DNA of 64,000 bases from Brevibacillus sp. DP1.3A (GTDB taxonomy: Bacteria; Bacillota; Bacilli; Brevibacillales; Brevibacillaceae): NCBI RefSeq assembly GCF_013284245.2, contig NZ_CP085876.1, positions 4,924,001-4,988,000 of the forward strand, in the 5' to 3' direction. The notes under the pieces are model-generated. The model searched no databases. It saw nothing but the letters and a program-made list of their open reading frames with translations, and was not told the DNA's origin. This document shows positions 25,418 through 34,783 of the stretch, in pieces. The position numbers and the translations under genes are program-made. Numbering within the stretch: position 1 is the stretch's first letter; every line of letters begins with the position of its first letter.

Positions 25418-25828
25418 CTAACGAGGCAAGGATGCCCCTATGATATACGAAAAACCGATGGACAGGACCATCGCAATAAAACCAATGGCCCTGTTATCTT
25501 TTGCAATTTCCTGATCGACATTAAATGTAGGGGTCATGAATTCAAAAATGAAGTAAGCAGACAACAACAGGAAAAATCCGAATGTCGCCCAAATCAATGC
25601 TTCGCCCAAAGACAAATGCGCCTGAATGGAATAGCGGAAAATGTTCGCGATCCCAAAAATTTTCCCGCCTGTTGCCATTGCTACTGCCATGTTCCCACGC
25701 TTCAATTCTTCCCAAACACGATAACGCGTCACTAGTTCAAAAATGGCTAAGAATAAAACCATCGCCAGTCCAGACACAGTAAAATAAGCTGCAGTTGCAA
25801 AATATGGATTGTGTAGAAGGCTTTCCAT
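25418..25828 (-). CDS. DUF350 membrane protein (YshE-like)
   Basis: A 136-residue protein with four hydrophobic segments, including the DUF350 features around FELVTRYRVWEELKRGNMAVA and GGKIFGIANIFR. Function is unknown. GGGAGGG precedes the ATG closely. It follows mutS2 by 17 bases on the same strand, as yshE follows mutSB in B. subtilis, so co-transcription is likely. In B. subtilis the next gene is lcfA; here lcfA is about 22 kb away. Confidence 0.82.
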   Translation of the reverse strand: MESLLHNPYFATAAYFTVSGLAMVLFLAIFELVTRYRVWEELKRGNMAVAMATGGKIFGIANIFRYSIQAHLSLGEALIWATFGFFLLLSAYFIFEFMTPTFNVDQEIAKDNRAIGFIAMVLSIGFSYIIGASLPR

Positions 25829-25845
25829 ATGTCCCTCCCGACCTC

Positions 25846-28203
25846 TTATTTCAATTCGGCAATGGTAGCACCTACGCCGCCTTCTCCTTGACCACCTAAG
25901 CGGAAGGATTTTACATTGCGATGATTTCTCAAATACTCGTGCACGCCTTTGCGCAGTACCCCTGTCCCGTGTCCGTGAATAATGGAGACCGAGTGCAAGC
26001 CTGCCAACAGAGCATCATCTAAAAACTGATCGATTTCCCGAATGCTGTCCTCGACGTTGTAGCCGCGCAAGTCGAGATCCATCTTGATATTCTCACTGCG
26101 ACGCTTCACAGAGGTGTACGGAGCCGCTTGTGGTTTTTGCTGGATCGAGTTTTGTACATGCATATCATCGCGCTTCACTTTCATTTTCATGATCCCGATC
26201 TGCACGAGGAATTCTTCATTGTTTACTTTTTCCAGCACGGTTCCTTTTTGTCCGAAGCTCGTCACCATTACCTCGTCGCCCACCTTGATCTGTGTGGCAC
26301 GAACTGCTTTTGCTGGCTTCTTCACCTTTTCCTTCTCCAGCTCAAGGACGGCATTGCCCAAGCGCTTCTTCGCATCGATGAGACGATGCTCCTTGATTTC
26401 CATGCCTTCTGCCATCATTTCGCGCAGCTCGCGAATGATCGTTTCAGCTTCTTCTTTTGCGAGTTGGACAGCAATTCGCGCTTCGTCCTCTGCTCGCTCC
26501 ATTCGCTTGTTTTTCTCTTCAGCAAATTGCGCGCGCTCTTCTTCCAGCTGTCTACGCAGCTCTTCCGCTTCCTCGCGTGCCGCTTTTGCCGCTAACCTGT
26601 CTGCTTCCGCCGACTTGCGATTACGCTCCAACGAAGCGATCATGCTCTCGACCTGATTGTCTTCCTCACTGATTGAGCCGCGCGCTACATCAATGATGTG
26701 TTCTGGCAATCCCAGACGTCTTCCGATGGCAAACGCGTTGGACCTACCTGGCACCCCGATGAGCAAGCGATAAGTAGGACGCAGCGTCTGTACGTCAAAT
26801 TCTACGCTGGCGTTGATGACCTCTGGTCTATCGTAGGCATACGCCTTCAATTCGCTGTAGTGAGTCGTTGCGACCAATCTCGCGCCGGAATCAATCACAT
26901 GGTCGATGATGGACATGGCCAGAGCAGCACCCTCTGTCGGGTCTGTTCCTGCCCCTAGCTCGTCAAACAGAACCAAGCTCTTGTCGTCCATTTTCGCCAA
27001 GATTTGAATAATATTGGTCATATGGCTCGAGAATGTAGACAGGCTCTGCTCGATGGATTGCTCATCCCCGATATCGGCAAAAACGGAGGAGAATACAGTC
27101 ATCTCGCTCTCTTCCTCTGCAGGAATATGCAAGCCTGCCATGGTCATCAAGGACAGCAGTCCGATTGTTTTGAGGGAAACGGTTTTTCCGCCTGTATTCG
27201 GGCCAGTCACAACAATCGCCTGATACTCTCCACCTAGCTCCACATCTACAGGAACGACAACTTCTCGTGGAATGAGTGGATGACGCGCTTTTCGCATGTT
27301 TACGTATCCGCGATCATTGATACGTGGGCAAATCGCTTTCATGCTCCAGGCAAGCTGAGCCTTGGCAAACATAAAATCGAGCTCTGTCAGCGCTTCTGTG
27401 TTCTCGATCAAAGCCTCTACCGCAAAGGATACCTGCTCCGTCAACACATACAGAATGCGCTCCACTTCACGTTCCTCGCGCAGGCGTAGTTCGCGAAGCT
27501 TGTTGTTCATCTCAACGATTACTTCCGGTTCGATAAAGAGCGTCGCCCCAGATGCCGACTGGTCGTGGACAATTCCGCCAAATACAGAGCGATACTCCTG
27601 CTTCACCGGAATAACGAAACGATCGCCACGAATCGTAACGATATTTTCCATCAGCATTTTTTGGTAAGTAGACGAGCGTGTCATTTGATCGAGCTTTTCG
27701 CGAATGCGCGACTCGAGCTGTCTAATCTCCTGACGTACCTGTCGCAATTCAAGACTCGCGCTATCCAAAATGTCGCCATTTTCATCAATACAGCGGCGAA
27801 TTTCGGTTTCCAACTCGCGCAGGCCCTCAATACGCTCTGCCTCCTGTTGCAATAATGGCAGCTCGTGATCCTCACACATATCGAGCAAAAACGTTTTGAG
27901 CCTGCGTCCGGCCATAACGGTGCTGGCGATATCCAGCAATTCCATCGGGGCGAGCATGGCGTTCAATCTGGCGCGCTGTACGGGACCGCGGATATCGCGA
28001 ATGCCACCGAGAGGCACGCTGCCTTTCAAGCGCAACACGGTTGCTGCTTGTTCAGTCCCTTGCTGAGCAGTAATGACTTCATCCAAGCGTAAAAAAGGAA
28101 TCAGTTCTGATGCTTTTTCTTTACCATATGTGCAAGATGCCTTGTCAATCAACAGGGCGACTATTTTATCGTATTCTAACGTCTTTAAAACCCGTTGTTC
28201 CAC
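25846..28203 (-). CDS. mutS2: Endonuclease MutS2
   Basis: A 785-residue MutS2 protein. It has the N-terminal core without the MutS mismatch-binding domain, the ATPase domain with Walker A TGPNTGGKT and Walker B VLFDELGAGTDPTEG, a long coiled coil (about 510-640) and a C-terminal Smr nuclease domain with LDLRG and IIHGHGTGVLRKG. MutS2 restrains homologous recombination and, in recent work, acts on collided ribosomes. The start is GTG at 28203 after GGAGGAG. In B. subtilis polX lies directly upstream; here a divergent YvlD-like gene does. Confidence 0.95.
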   Translation of the reverse strand: MEQRVLKTLEYDKIVALLIDKASCTYGKEKASELIPFLRLDEVITAQQGTEQAATVLRLKGSVPLGGIRDIRGPVQRARLNAMLAPMELLDIASTVMAGRRLKTFLLDMCEDHELPLLQQEAERIEGLRELETEIRRCIDENGDILDSASLELRQVRQEIRQLESRIREKLDQMTRSSTYQKMLMENIVTIRGDRFVIPVKQEYRSVFGGIVHDQSASGATLFIEPEVIVEMNNKLRELRLREEREVERILYVLTEQVSFAVEALIENTEALTELDFMFAKAQLAWSMKAICPRINDRGYVNMRKARHPLIPREVVVPVDVELGGEYQAIVVTGPNTGGKTVSLKTIGLLSLMTMAGLHIPAEEESEMTVFSSVFADIGDEQSIEQSLSTFSSHMTNIIQILAKMDDKSLVLFDELGAGTDPTEGAALAMSIIDHVIDSGARLVATTHYSELKAYAYDRPEVINASVEFDVQTLRPTYRLLIGVPGRSNAFAIGRRLGLPEHIIDVARGSISEEDNQVESMIASLERNRKSAEADRLAAKAAREEAEELRRQLEEERAQFAEEKNKRMERAEDEARIAVQLAKEEAETIIRELREMMAEGMEIKEHRLIDAKKRLGNAVLELEKEKVKKPAKAVRATQIKVGDEVMVTSFGQKGTVLEKVNNEEFLVQIGIMKMKVKRDDMHVQNSIQQKPQAAPYTSVKRRSENIKMDLDLRGYNVEDSIREIDQFLDDALLAGLHSVSIIHGHGTGVLRKGVHEYLRNHRNVKSFRLGGQGEGGVGATIAELK

Positions 28204-28448
28204 TGTGCTCCTCCTTCTTTATCCAGCGGCGACCGTTGTACCGTGCGGGCGGGAGCGACGGTCTATACCGGCAATCATTACGATATCTCCCCATTATAGC
28301 ATGGCAGCGGAGCTTAGAAAACTTGGGCAACGGATAGCTTCGGACAGGCACCACCGGCGAAGGATAATTTTACACGTTTTCGTTTAGCATAGTTCTACTC
28401 ATTGCGTGAGAGAATGAAAGGTGAAACAACCCTAAAGGAGGAGTACAC

Positions 28449-28823
28449 TTGACGATCATGCGCCATATCGTCCGCTTTATCGTCGCTGCCGTAGTCCTGA
28501 TGTTTGTCGGATTTCTGGTCCCCGGCTTTTCGGTTAGCAGTTTTTGGACAGCTCTGTTCGCGGCCGTTGTCATCGCACTGATTGGCTGGGCCGTAGAAGC
28601 CATTTTCGGAGATCGAATTTCGCCGTACAATCGTGGTATTATTGGCTTCTTGGTCAGTGCCGTCGTGATTTATCTCACTCAGTTCATCGTCTCTGGCTTC
28701 CGCGTAACGATTCTTGGAGCGCTTCTGGCTTCCTTGGTGATCGGGATCATCGACTTGTTTATCCCGATCAAAACCCATATGGATATGCGCAATGGAGATG
28801 CCGGGAACAAGCAGGAGACATAG
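28449..28823 (+). CDS. Phage-holin-4/YvlD-like membrane protein
   Basis: A 124-residue protein with four membrane helices (FIVAAVVLMFVGFLVPGF first) and the FGDRISPYNRGIIGF loop typical of the YvlD-type family. Such proteins are often linked to the envelope-stress response, but their role is not settled. The start is taken as TTG at 28449, exactly seven bases after AAAGGAGG; an ATG three codons later would be 16 bases away. It is the only plus-strand gene in this stretch and occupies the place where B. subtilis has cvpA and polX. Confidence 0.78.
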   Translation: MTIMRHIVRFIVAAVVLMFVGFLVPGFSVSSFWTALFAAVVIALIGWAVEAIFGDRISPYNRGIIGFLVSAVVIYLTQFIVSGFRVTILGALLASLVIGIIDLFIPIKTHMDMRNGDAGNKQET

Positions 28824-28835
28824 GCAAGATGCAAC

Positions 28836-28870
28836 AAAGAGCCATCCCATCAAAGACGGGGTGGCTCTTC
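28836..28870 (+). terminator. Intrinsic terminator after the YvlD-like gene
   Basis: AGAGCCATCCC pairs with GGGGTGGCTCT around a loop; the T-tail is weak (TTCTCATT). Confidence 0.6.
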
Positions 28871-28888
28871 TCATTATTACCCACAACG

Positions 28889-28918
28889 TGAAAAGAGAGG
28901 CATTGCGCCCCTCTTTTC
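28889..28918 (-). terminator. Intrinsic terminator after zapA
   Basis: AAAAGAGGGG pairs with CCTCTCTTTT with one mismatch on the minus strand, directly past the zapA stop. Confidence 0.6.
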
Positions 28919-28919
28919 C

Positions 28920-29195
28920 TTAATCTATCGGTTTAGCCTTTGCCTCTTCCTGAATGATTTTCAGCAGTTCTTCGTACTCCTGACGCAAGCGGAAGTATTC
29001 ATCCGCGATATTAACCGCAGAAAGTACGGCAATTTTGGCAGTATCCAGTCGATGGTTGCCGTTTGCGATTTCGTTCATCTTATCATCAACGAAACCGGCC
29101 ACCATGCGTATGTGATTGACACTTGCCTTGCCACTGAGCCGGTATTGTTGGCCAAAGATGTCCACCGTCAAACGATTTTTCCCATCACCTTGCAC
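28920..29195 (-). CDS. zapA: Cell division protein ZapA
   Basis: A 91-residue protein with the ZapA pattern: an N-terminal beta-rich part (RLTVDIFGQQYRLSG) and a C-terminal coiled coil (ADEYFRLRQEYEELLKIIQEE). ZapA cross-links FtsZ filaments at the division ring. The start is GTG at 29195, eight bases after GGAGG. It follows pheT on the same strand. In B. subtilis rnhC lies between them and is missing here. Confidence 0.9.
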   Translation of the reverse strand: MQGDGKNRLTVDIFGQQYRLSGKASVNHIRMVAGFVDDKMNEIANGNHRLDTAKIAVLSAVNIADEYFRLRQEYEELLKIIQEEAKAKPID

Positions 29196-29276
29196 GAGAG
29201 GTACCTCCCTACTGCGACCTTTGCTCTACTTTATCCTTTTTAGGTTACTGAAAATGTCAGTTTTCGTCAAGCAATC

Positions 29277-31700
29277 TTACATGCGCAGTTCAGCGCCTGT
29301 GTTGTTTTTCAAGGCTTCGATGACAGCAGTAGTCACTTGTTGAATCTCTTCGTCCTGCAAAGTACGCTCTGCGTGACGGAATACGAGGGCAAATGCCATG
29401 CTCTTCTTATCTTGGGCGATACGCTCACCCATGTATACATCGAACAAGGTTACGGACTCGAGCAGCTCACCTGACGCTTCACGAATCGTTGCTTCCAATG
29501 CACCAGCAGCTACACTGCGATCCACAACGAGAGCCAAGTCACGCGTTACCGCTGGGGACTTCGGCAACTGATTGTAATGTCCTACCTCGGCAGACACATC
29601 AATCAAAGCAGCTACATCAAATTGGAATACGTACGTTTCGGACAGATCATACGCTTTTTCTGTGCCCGGATGAACTTGCCCCAGATAGCCCAGACGTTTT
29701 TCTCCTACCCATACTTCTGCGGTACGTCCTGGGTGCATACCTGCGATGTCCTGAACCGCTTTGTATTCGGCAGCTTGGATACCCAAACGAGCAAAGAGTG
29801 ATTCGACAATCCCTTTGGTTTGGAAGAAATCAACAGGCTGTTTAGCGCCCATCCAGTTTTGTGTGAGCAGTTGTCCAGTCAATGCACCCGCTACATACAG
29901 ACGCTCTTCTGGAAGCTGCGTGAGTGTTTCTTCTTTCGTCAAGAACACACGGCCCAATTCAAAAATCGCGACATCGTGGTTTTGGCGGTTTTTATTGTAA
30001 GCCACTGTTTCCAAGAGGCTTGGAATCAAACTCGTGCGCAGAACGCTATGGTCTTCACTCATTGGCATCATGAGCGCAACAGGGTTTACTTTTTCCTGGT
30101 GCAGACCCGCTACTGCCTCGACACGATCTGGATGAACCAGTGCATAGGAAATCGCTTCATTCATTCCAGTACCGATCAGGTGATGACGGATGGTACGGCG
30201 CAATTGCTGTTCTTTAGTCAACTGTCCCTGTGTAGTCGAACCGGAAGGCAAGCTGGTCGGAATGTTGTCGTAGCCATACAGACGTGCAACCTCTTCCACC
30301 AAATCCTCTGGCAGCGTAATGTCGCCACGTCTCGTTGGAACGGTTACCGTCCATTTGTCGTCCGCTACTTCATATGGGAATTGCAGACGCTCGAAAATCG
30401 GCGATACTTCAGAAGCCGACATATTGGTTCCGAGATGCTGATTGATTTTTGTAAGCGTAACGGAAACAACAGCAGGCGCAGCTTCGCTTACAACAGCAGA
30501 GCTGATTCCTTTGGATACCGTCGCCCCAGACAATTGCTGAATCAGAGCAGCAGCACGCTCTCCCGCTTCCTGCACACGCGCTTGGTCAACGCCTTTTTCC
30601 CAACGCACGCAGCCTTCTGTACGCATGCCGAGCATACGAGCTGTGCGACGTACAGTTTTTGGCGTGAACCAAGCTGCTTCGAGGATGATTTCGCTCGTCT
30701 CGCCAGTAATTTCGGAGTTCGCTCCACCCATTACCCCTGCGATCGCCAAGCCTTTGGTCTGGTCGGCAATCAGCAAGGTTTGCTCATCCAGCGTGCGCTC
30801 TTGATCATCCAATGTCACGAGCTTTTCGCCCTCTTTTGCCAGTCGAACGACAATAGAGCGATCAGCTACTTGTGTCGCATCGAAAGCATGCAGCGGCTGA
30901 CCGTACTCGAGCAGGACATAGTTGGTCACGTCTACCACGTTGTTGATCGGACGAATTCCCGCTGCCATCAGGCGATTTTTCATCCATTGCGGAGATGTCG
31001 CGATTTTGGCGTTAGTAAAGTGACGACCGTGGTATTGATAACTTTCATTTGTAGCTTCGATCTTGACTTGGATCGGGTTTTCACCACCGTTTTCGGTCAG
31101 CTCGATTTGCGGGAATACCACTTCTTTGCCCAAAATAGCGGCTACCTCGTAAGCAACCCCCAGCATGCTCAAGCAATCCGAACGGTTCGGCGTCAATCCC
31201 AATTCCAGCACATAGTCATCCAAGCCGAGGTACGAAATAGCATCCATTCCGATTTCCGCATCCGCTGGCAAGACCATAATGCCTTCTTGCTGATCTTTTG
31301 CCAGAAGCTTGTCGTTTAAGCCCAATTCTTTTGCCGAGCAGATCATCCCTTGGGATTCTACACCGCGCAGCTTGGAACGCTTGATGTTCAGTCCACCTGG
31401 GAGCTTCGCACCGATCATGGCAACGAGAACTTTTTGTCCCTTGTCTACGTTCGCTGCACCACATACGATTTGCAGGTCTTCTCCTTGTCCTGCATCAACG
31501 ACGCATACGTTGAGACGGTCTGCATCCGGGTGCTTGCTGCGTTCTTTTACATAACCGATCACAACACCGGATACACCTGCGTTGCGCGATTCAACTGCGT
31601 CTACTTCAATCCCGCTGCGAGTCAGCTTTTCAGCCAGCTCCTGGGGCGTCGTTCCACTCAGATCGACGTATTCAGATAACCATTGGTATGATACCTTCAT
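29277..31700 (-). CDS. pheT: Phenylalanyl-tRNA synthetase beta subunit
   Basis: An 807-residue beta chain of the (alpha-beta)2 enzyme. It has the N-terminal OB-type tRNA-binding domain (VVIGYVKERSKHPDADRLNVC), the B3/B4 editing domain, the B5 domain and the C-terminal anticodon-binding FDX domain (YNQLPKSPAVTRDLALVVD). Length is normal. GAGGAGAGG precedes the ATG. It lies 15 bases after pheS and is expressed from the same T-box-controlled promoter. Confidence 0.97.
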   Translation of the reverse strand: MKVSYQWLSEYVDLSGTTPQELAEKLTRSGIEVDAVESRNAGVSGVVIGYVKERSKHPDADRLNVCVVDAGQGEDLQIVCGAANVDKGQKVLVAMIGAKLPGGLNIKRSKLRGVESQGMICSAKELGLNDKLLAKDQQEGIMVLPADAEIGMDAISYLGLDDYVLELGLTPNRSDCLSMLGVAYEVAAILGKEVVFPQIELTENGGENPIQVKIEATNESYQYHGRHFTNAKIATSPQWMKNRLMAAGIRPINNVVDVTNYVLLEYGQPLHAFDATQVADRSIVVRLAKEGEKLVTLDDQERTLDEQTLLIADQTKGLAIAGVMGGANSEITGETSEIILEAAWFTPKTVRRTARMLGMRTEGCVRWEKGVDQARVQEAGERAAALIQQLSGATVSKGISSAVVSEAAPAVVSVTLTKINQHLGTNMSASEVSPIFERLQFPYEVADDKWTVTVPTRRGDITLPEDLVEEVARLYGYDNIPTSLPSGSTTQGQLTKEQQLRRTIRHHLIGTGMNEAISYALVHPDRVEAVAGLHQEKVNPVALMMPMSEDHSVLRTSLIPSLLETVAYNKNRQNHDVAIFELGRVFLTKEETLTQLPEERLYVAGALTGQLLTQNWMGAKQPVDFFQTKGIVESLFARLGIQAAEYKAVQDIAGMHPGRTAEVWVGEKRLGYLGQVHPGTEKAYDLSETYVFQFDVAALIDVSAEVGHYNQLPKSPAVTRDLALVVDRSVAAGALEATIREASGELLESVTLFDVYMGERIAQDKKSMAFALVFRHAERTLQDEEIQQVTTAVIEALKNNTGAELRM

Positions 31701-31715
31701 CTTTGCCTCTCCTCT

Positions 31716-32750
31716 CTAGCCTCGATTGAACTGACGCAGGAAACGAACGTCGTTGGTATAAAAATGGCGGATGTCCTCTACCGCGTATTTGAGCATCGCA
31801 ATTCGTTCTACACCCATACCGAACGCAAAGCCGCTGACTTCCTCAGGGTTGTAGCCGGCCATTTCCAGTACGCGTGGGTGAACCATACCAGCACCCAAAA
31901 TCTCGATCCAACCTGTTTGCTTACATACACGGCAACCGTGACCGCCGCAGTTGAAGCATTGTAGGTCTACCTCTACGGATGGCTCCGTGAACGGGAAGAA
32001 GCTTGGGCGCAGGCGAATTTGTTGGTTTTCCCCGAACATTTGACGGGCAAACGTCAAGAGGGTACCTTTCAAGTCACTCATCCCGATTTTTTTATCAATC
32101 ACGAGACCTTCGATCTGCGTGAATTGGTGGGAATGTGTCGCATCGTCATCATCGCGGCGATACACTTTACCCGGACAGATCATTTTGAGTGGGGTCTTAC
32201 CTTCTTTTTTCAACATCGTACGTGCTTGCACAGGAGATGTCTGCGTACGGAGCAGCAGTTCTTCTGTAACGTAGAACGTGTCTTGCATATCGCGTGCCGG
32301 GTGATCTTTCGGCAGGTTCAGCATCTCGAAGTTGAAGTGGTCCATTTCAACCTCAGGACCTTCTGCCACCTCAAAGCCCAAGCCGATGAAAATGTCTTCG
32401 ATCTCTTCAATGATCCGAGAGAGTGGGTGCATGGTGCCTGCTGGTACTGGACGTCCTGGCAGTGTCACATCGATCGTTTGAGAAGAAAGCTTGGCAAAGA
32501 GAGCCGCTTCTTCAAATGCTTGTTGTTTGCCGGAGAACGCTGCTTCCAGGGCTTCCCTTACTTCATTCACCAGCTGACCGACAACTGGACGCTCTTCTGG
32601 GGACAAGCCGCCCATTCCGCGCAGCAGTTCTGTCAACTCGCCCTTTTTCCCCAGGTATTTGACGCGCAAATCCTGAAGTTGTGCGGCTTCTGTCACTTGG
32701 CTGATTTGGCCCAGTGCGGACTCTTTCATTTCTTGCAACCGAGTTTGCAC
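31716..32750 (-). CDS. pheS: Phenylalanyl-tRNA synthetase alpha subunit
   Basis: A 344-residue catalytic subunit that charges tRNA-Phe. A coiled-coil N-terminus ([16 protein letters not shown]) is followed by the class II core: motif 2 around [20 protein letters not shown] and motif 3 [14 protein letters not shown]. The start is GTG at 32750 after AAAGGAG. A Phe T-box leader lies directly upstream, so transcription rises when tRNA-Phe is uncharged. Confidence 0.97.
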   Translation of the reverse strand: MQTRLQEMKESALGQISQVTEAAQLQDLRVKYLGKKGELTELLRGMGGLSPEERPVVGQLVNEVREALEAAFSGKQQAFEEAALFAKLSSQTIDVTLPGRPVPAGTMHPLSRIIEEIEDIFIGLGFEVAEGPEVEMDHFNFEMLNLPKDHPARDMQDTFYVTEELLLRTQTSPVQARTMLKKEGKTPLKMICPGKVYRRDDDDATHSHQFTQIEGLVIDKKIGMSDLKGTLLTFARQMFGENQQIRLRPSFFPFTEPSVEVDLQCFNCGGHGCRVCKQTGWIEILGAGMVHPRVLEMAGYNPEEVSGFAFGMGVERIAMLKYAVEDIRHFYTNDVRFLRQFNRG

Positions 32751-32814
32751 TTCGAATCGCTCCTTTTTTCATTTGATAAAATAACCTCTATCGAGGCTAA
32801 CGTAAAAAAAAAGA

Positions 32815-33128
32815 AAAACCCGCCCCAGAAAAGGGACGAGTTACTTTTTTCTCGCGGTACCACCCTTGTTAGACAATTCACTTCCAGCCTGTGACAAATA
32901 CATGACAATATCACTAGTGGAAAGAGACATTTGTCTCACTTCAGATCATTGGTAACGGGTATGACCCGGCTGCTCCTACTGCGCGAAAAGCGGTTCAGAG
33001 TGCGGCTTTGGAGTGAATTCGGCAGCTATCATGTTAAAGATGCTCGCAGTCTGTGACATCTTCTCCCTGAAAAAACAGATAGGTCCTGCGTACTAGTCTC
33101 CGTCATCGCTTTACGTTATAATTGTTAC
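32815..33128 (-). promoter_or_regulatory. T-box riboswitch, tRNA-Phe, upstream of pheST
   Basis: The minus strand carries the T-box core AGGGTGGTACCGCG (32853-32866), then a terminator whose CTCGTCCC pairs with GGGGCGGG before a T-run (about 32815-32845). The upstream Stem I contains GAATTCACTCC, where UUC (33015-33017) is the Phe specifier codon. Uncharged tRNA-Phe would favour the anti-terminator. Confidence 0.93.
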
Positions 33129-33137
33129 GTAAGGAAA

Positions 33138-33166
33138 ATTATAGCGCAACAAGAGAGAACTTTCAA
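33138..33166 (-). promoter_or_regulatory. Sigma-A promoter of pheST
   Basis: Minus-strand TTGAAA (33161-33166), a 17-base spacer and a perfect TATAAT (33138-33143). Confidence 0.85.
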
Positions 33167-33235
33167 TTCTACAAATGTTACATATCAAGAGAGTGTTTTC
33201 ATGTATATGTTACCCATTCGAAAGGGGATTTTGAC

Positions 33236-33955
33236 ATGATTGATAATGTTTCCGCCCTTTACGATAAGACAAGCAACTGTCGCCATTGCCAAGCGACCTT
33301 TTCGACCAAAAGGATCAGAAGCGGAACGTTGACGATGGTCAATCGCGACAGCGATTTTTATACCACCTTTAAAGAGCAATCTTTAAATCCCATTTTATAT
33401 ACCGTCAATGTCTGCCCTGAATGCGGCTTCGCCTTTACGGATCAATTCCGGGACAAGCTCGCCCCTTGGCAAAAGCAGATTGTGGATGAACAAATCTCCT
33501 CGAAATGGAAGCCAAAAGATTTTGGGAAGGTTCGTCATGTACCAGAAGCCATTGTCAGCTACAAACTGGCCATTTACGCAGCTGAACTAACGGATCAGCC
33601 CCATTCCGTAAAAGCGGGTCTGTATTTGCGTCTCGCATGGCTTTATCGATTCCAGAAAAATATCGCGGAAGAAATGCGCTTTATCGATATGGCCGTGGAA
33701 GAATATGAACAATCGTATATTCATTCCGACTATACACGCGGCGACAAGGAAATGACCGAAGTCCGCTTGCTGTACTTGATTGGTGAACTCTACCGCAGAC
33801 TCGAAAAGTTTGACTTAGCCATCAAGTATTTCGGCAAAGCACTAGCTTTTCGCAACCACACCATTGAGAGCGGCATTATCCGGATGGCGCAAGATCAATG
33901 GCAGCTCGCGCGCGAAGAGTACAAAGAGAAAAAAAGTGAGCAAAAGATCGGCTAA
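33236..33955 (+). CDS. DUF2225 family protein
   Basis: About 239 residues. The N-terminal part holds two Cys pairs (CRHCQATF, and VCPECGFAF after NPILYTVN) suited to bind zinc, and the rest is TPR-like helical repeats (AGLYLRLAWLYRFQ, LIGELYRRLEKFDLAIKYFG). This is the DUF2225 layout; function unknown. The start at 33236 (MIDNVSALYD) follows AAAGGGG; the frame is open further upstream into the pheS promoter region but without a ribosome-binding site. Its stop codon overlaps that of the convergent trmH gene. Confidence 0.82.
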   Translation: MIDNVSALYDKTSNCRHCQATFSTKRIRSGTLTMVNRDSDFYTTFKEQSLNPILYTVNVCPECGFAFTDQFRDKLAPWQKQIVDEQISSKWKPKDFGKVRHVPEAIVSYKLAIYAAELTDQPHSVKAGLYLRLAWLYRFQKNIAEEMRFIDMAVEEYEQSYIHSDYTRGDKEMTEVRLLYLIGELYRRLEKFDLAIKYFGKALAFRNHTIESGIIRMAQDQWQLAREEYKEKKSEQKIG

Positions 33956-33970
33956 GCATGCCGATCTTTT
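33941..33970. terminator. Bidirectional terminator inside two overlapping gene ends
   Basis: CAAAAGATCGG pairs with CCGATCTTTT around CTAAGCATG, with T-runs on both strands. The loop contains the overlapping stop codons of the DUF2225 and trmH genes. Confidence 0.88.
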
Positions 33971-34779
33971 CTTTTGCGTTGTGCCTCGTATACAAAAATT
34001 CCTGCCGCGACTGCTGCATTCAATGACTCTGCGCCGCCATAAAGCGGAATGTGAACGAATTGATCTGCCCTGGCAAACATCTCTTTGGAGACGCCTCTTC
34101 CTTCATTTCCGATAACCATTGCCGTCAGACCAGCATAATCAGCCTCGTCATAGGAAACACTGTTTTGCTCCAAGGAAGAGATCAGAACTCGCCCTCCCTT
34201 TGCCTTCCATTCATCTGCCGTCTCGACTAACGATTGTGTAAAGACCGGGATGCGGAACAGTGCTCCCATTGTGGCCCGTACCACTTTTCCATTGTAAATA
34301 TCGACACTTCCACTTCCAAGTACGACACCATCAACTGCTGCCGCTTCTGCTGTACGCAAAATCGTGCCGAGGTTGCCCGGGTCTTGTATTTCGTCCAAAA
34401 AGAGGAGTAGCAAGCTGCCTTGTTCCTCTCTCTTCTTATCTACCCATTTTGCCCAATCTGCTGCTGTTTTTTTCACTTCGGCCACAATTCCTTGTGGTGA
34501 CTTGGTTTCGGACAGCTTCGCCAGTACTACTTCTGATGCCGCAATGACCTGGACAGCTTCCGGATGATTAGCCAGAGCACGCTGACAGGCAGGGTCCATG
34601 TCACGCTGCTGATCGTAAATAACGGTGACTACCTCCGCCCCGCTTTTTAACGCCTCCTCTACCAGATGCGCCCCTTCCACGAGAAAACGCTGCTGCTCTT
34701 CCCGACCTTTCCGTGATAGCAACTGGTGCAATCGCTTTACCAGAGGGTTTTGTACCGAAGTAATGATTTCATTTGTCAT
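33952..34779 (-). CDS. TrmH/SpoU family RNA methyltransferase (YsgA-like)
   Basis: About 275 residues. The N-terminal substrate-binding domain (ITSVQNPLVKRLHQLLSRKGR, FLVEGAHLVEEAL) precedes a SPOUT domain with DEIQDPGNLGTILRTAEA, VIGNEGRGVS and IPLYGGAESLNAAVAAGI, the three knot motifs. It would 2'-O-methylate a ribose in rRNA or tRNA; the target is unknown. The ATG at 34779 is used although GGAG is about 13 bases away; a GTG at 34806 overlaps ktrC. The B. subtilis counterpart ysgA also sits between pheS and sspI. Confidence 0.88.
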   Translation of the reverse strand: MTNEIITSVQNPLVKRLHQLLSRKGREEQQRFLVEGAHLVEEALKSGAEVVTVIYDQQRDMDPACQRALANHPEAVQVIAASEVVLAKLSETKSPQGIVAEVKKTAADWAKWVDKKREEQGSLLLLFLDEIQDPGNLGTILRTAEAAAVDGVVLGSGSVDIYNGKVVRATMGALFRIPVFTQSLVETADEWKAKGGRVLISSLEQNSVSYDEADYAGLTAMVIGNEGRGVSKEMFARADQFVHIPLYGGAESLNAAVAAGIFVYEAQRKRKDRHA

Positions 34780-34783
34780 AAAC

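Noticed and set aside
28395-28886. Long minus-strand frame opposite the YvlD-like gene
   Set aside because: Low-complexity polar composition and no ribosome-binding site; it is the shadow of the plus-strand gene with its four clear membrane helices.
29820-31319. 499-codon plus-strand frame opposite pheT
   Set aside because: pheT is unmistakable on the other strand; the antisense frame has no recognisable domain and results from codon bias.
33122-33235. Extension of the DUF2225 protein by 38 residues
   Set aside because: It would overlap the pheS promoter and lacks a ribosome-binding site; the ATG at 33236 has AAAGGGG.
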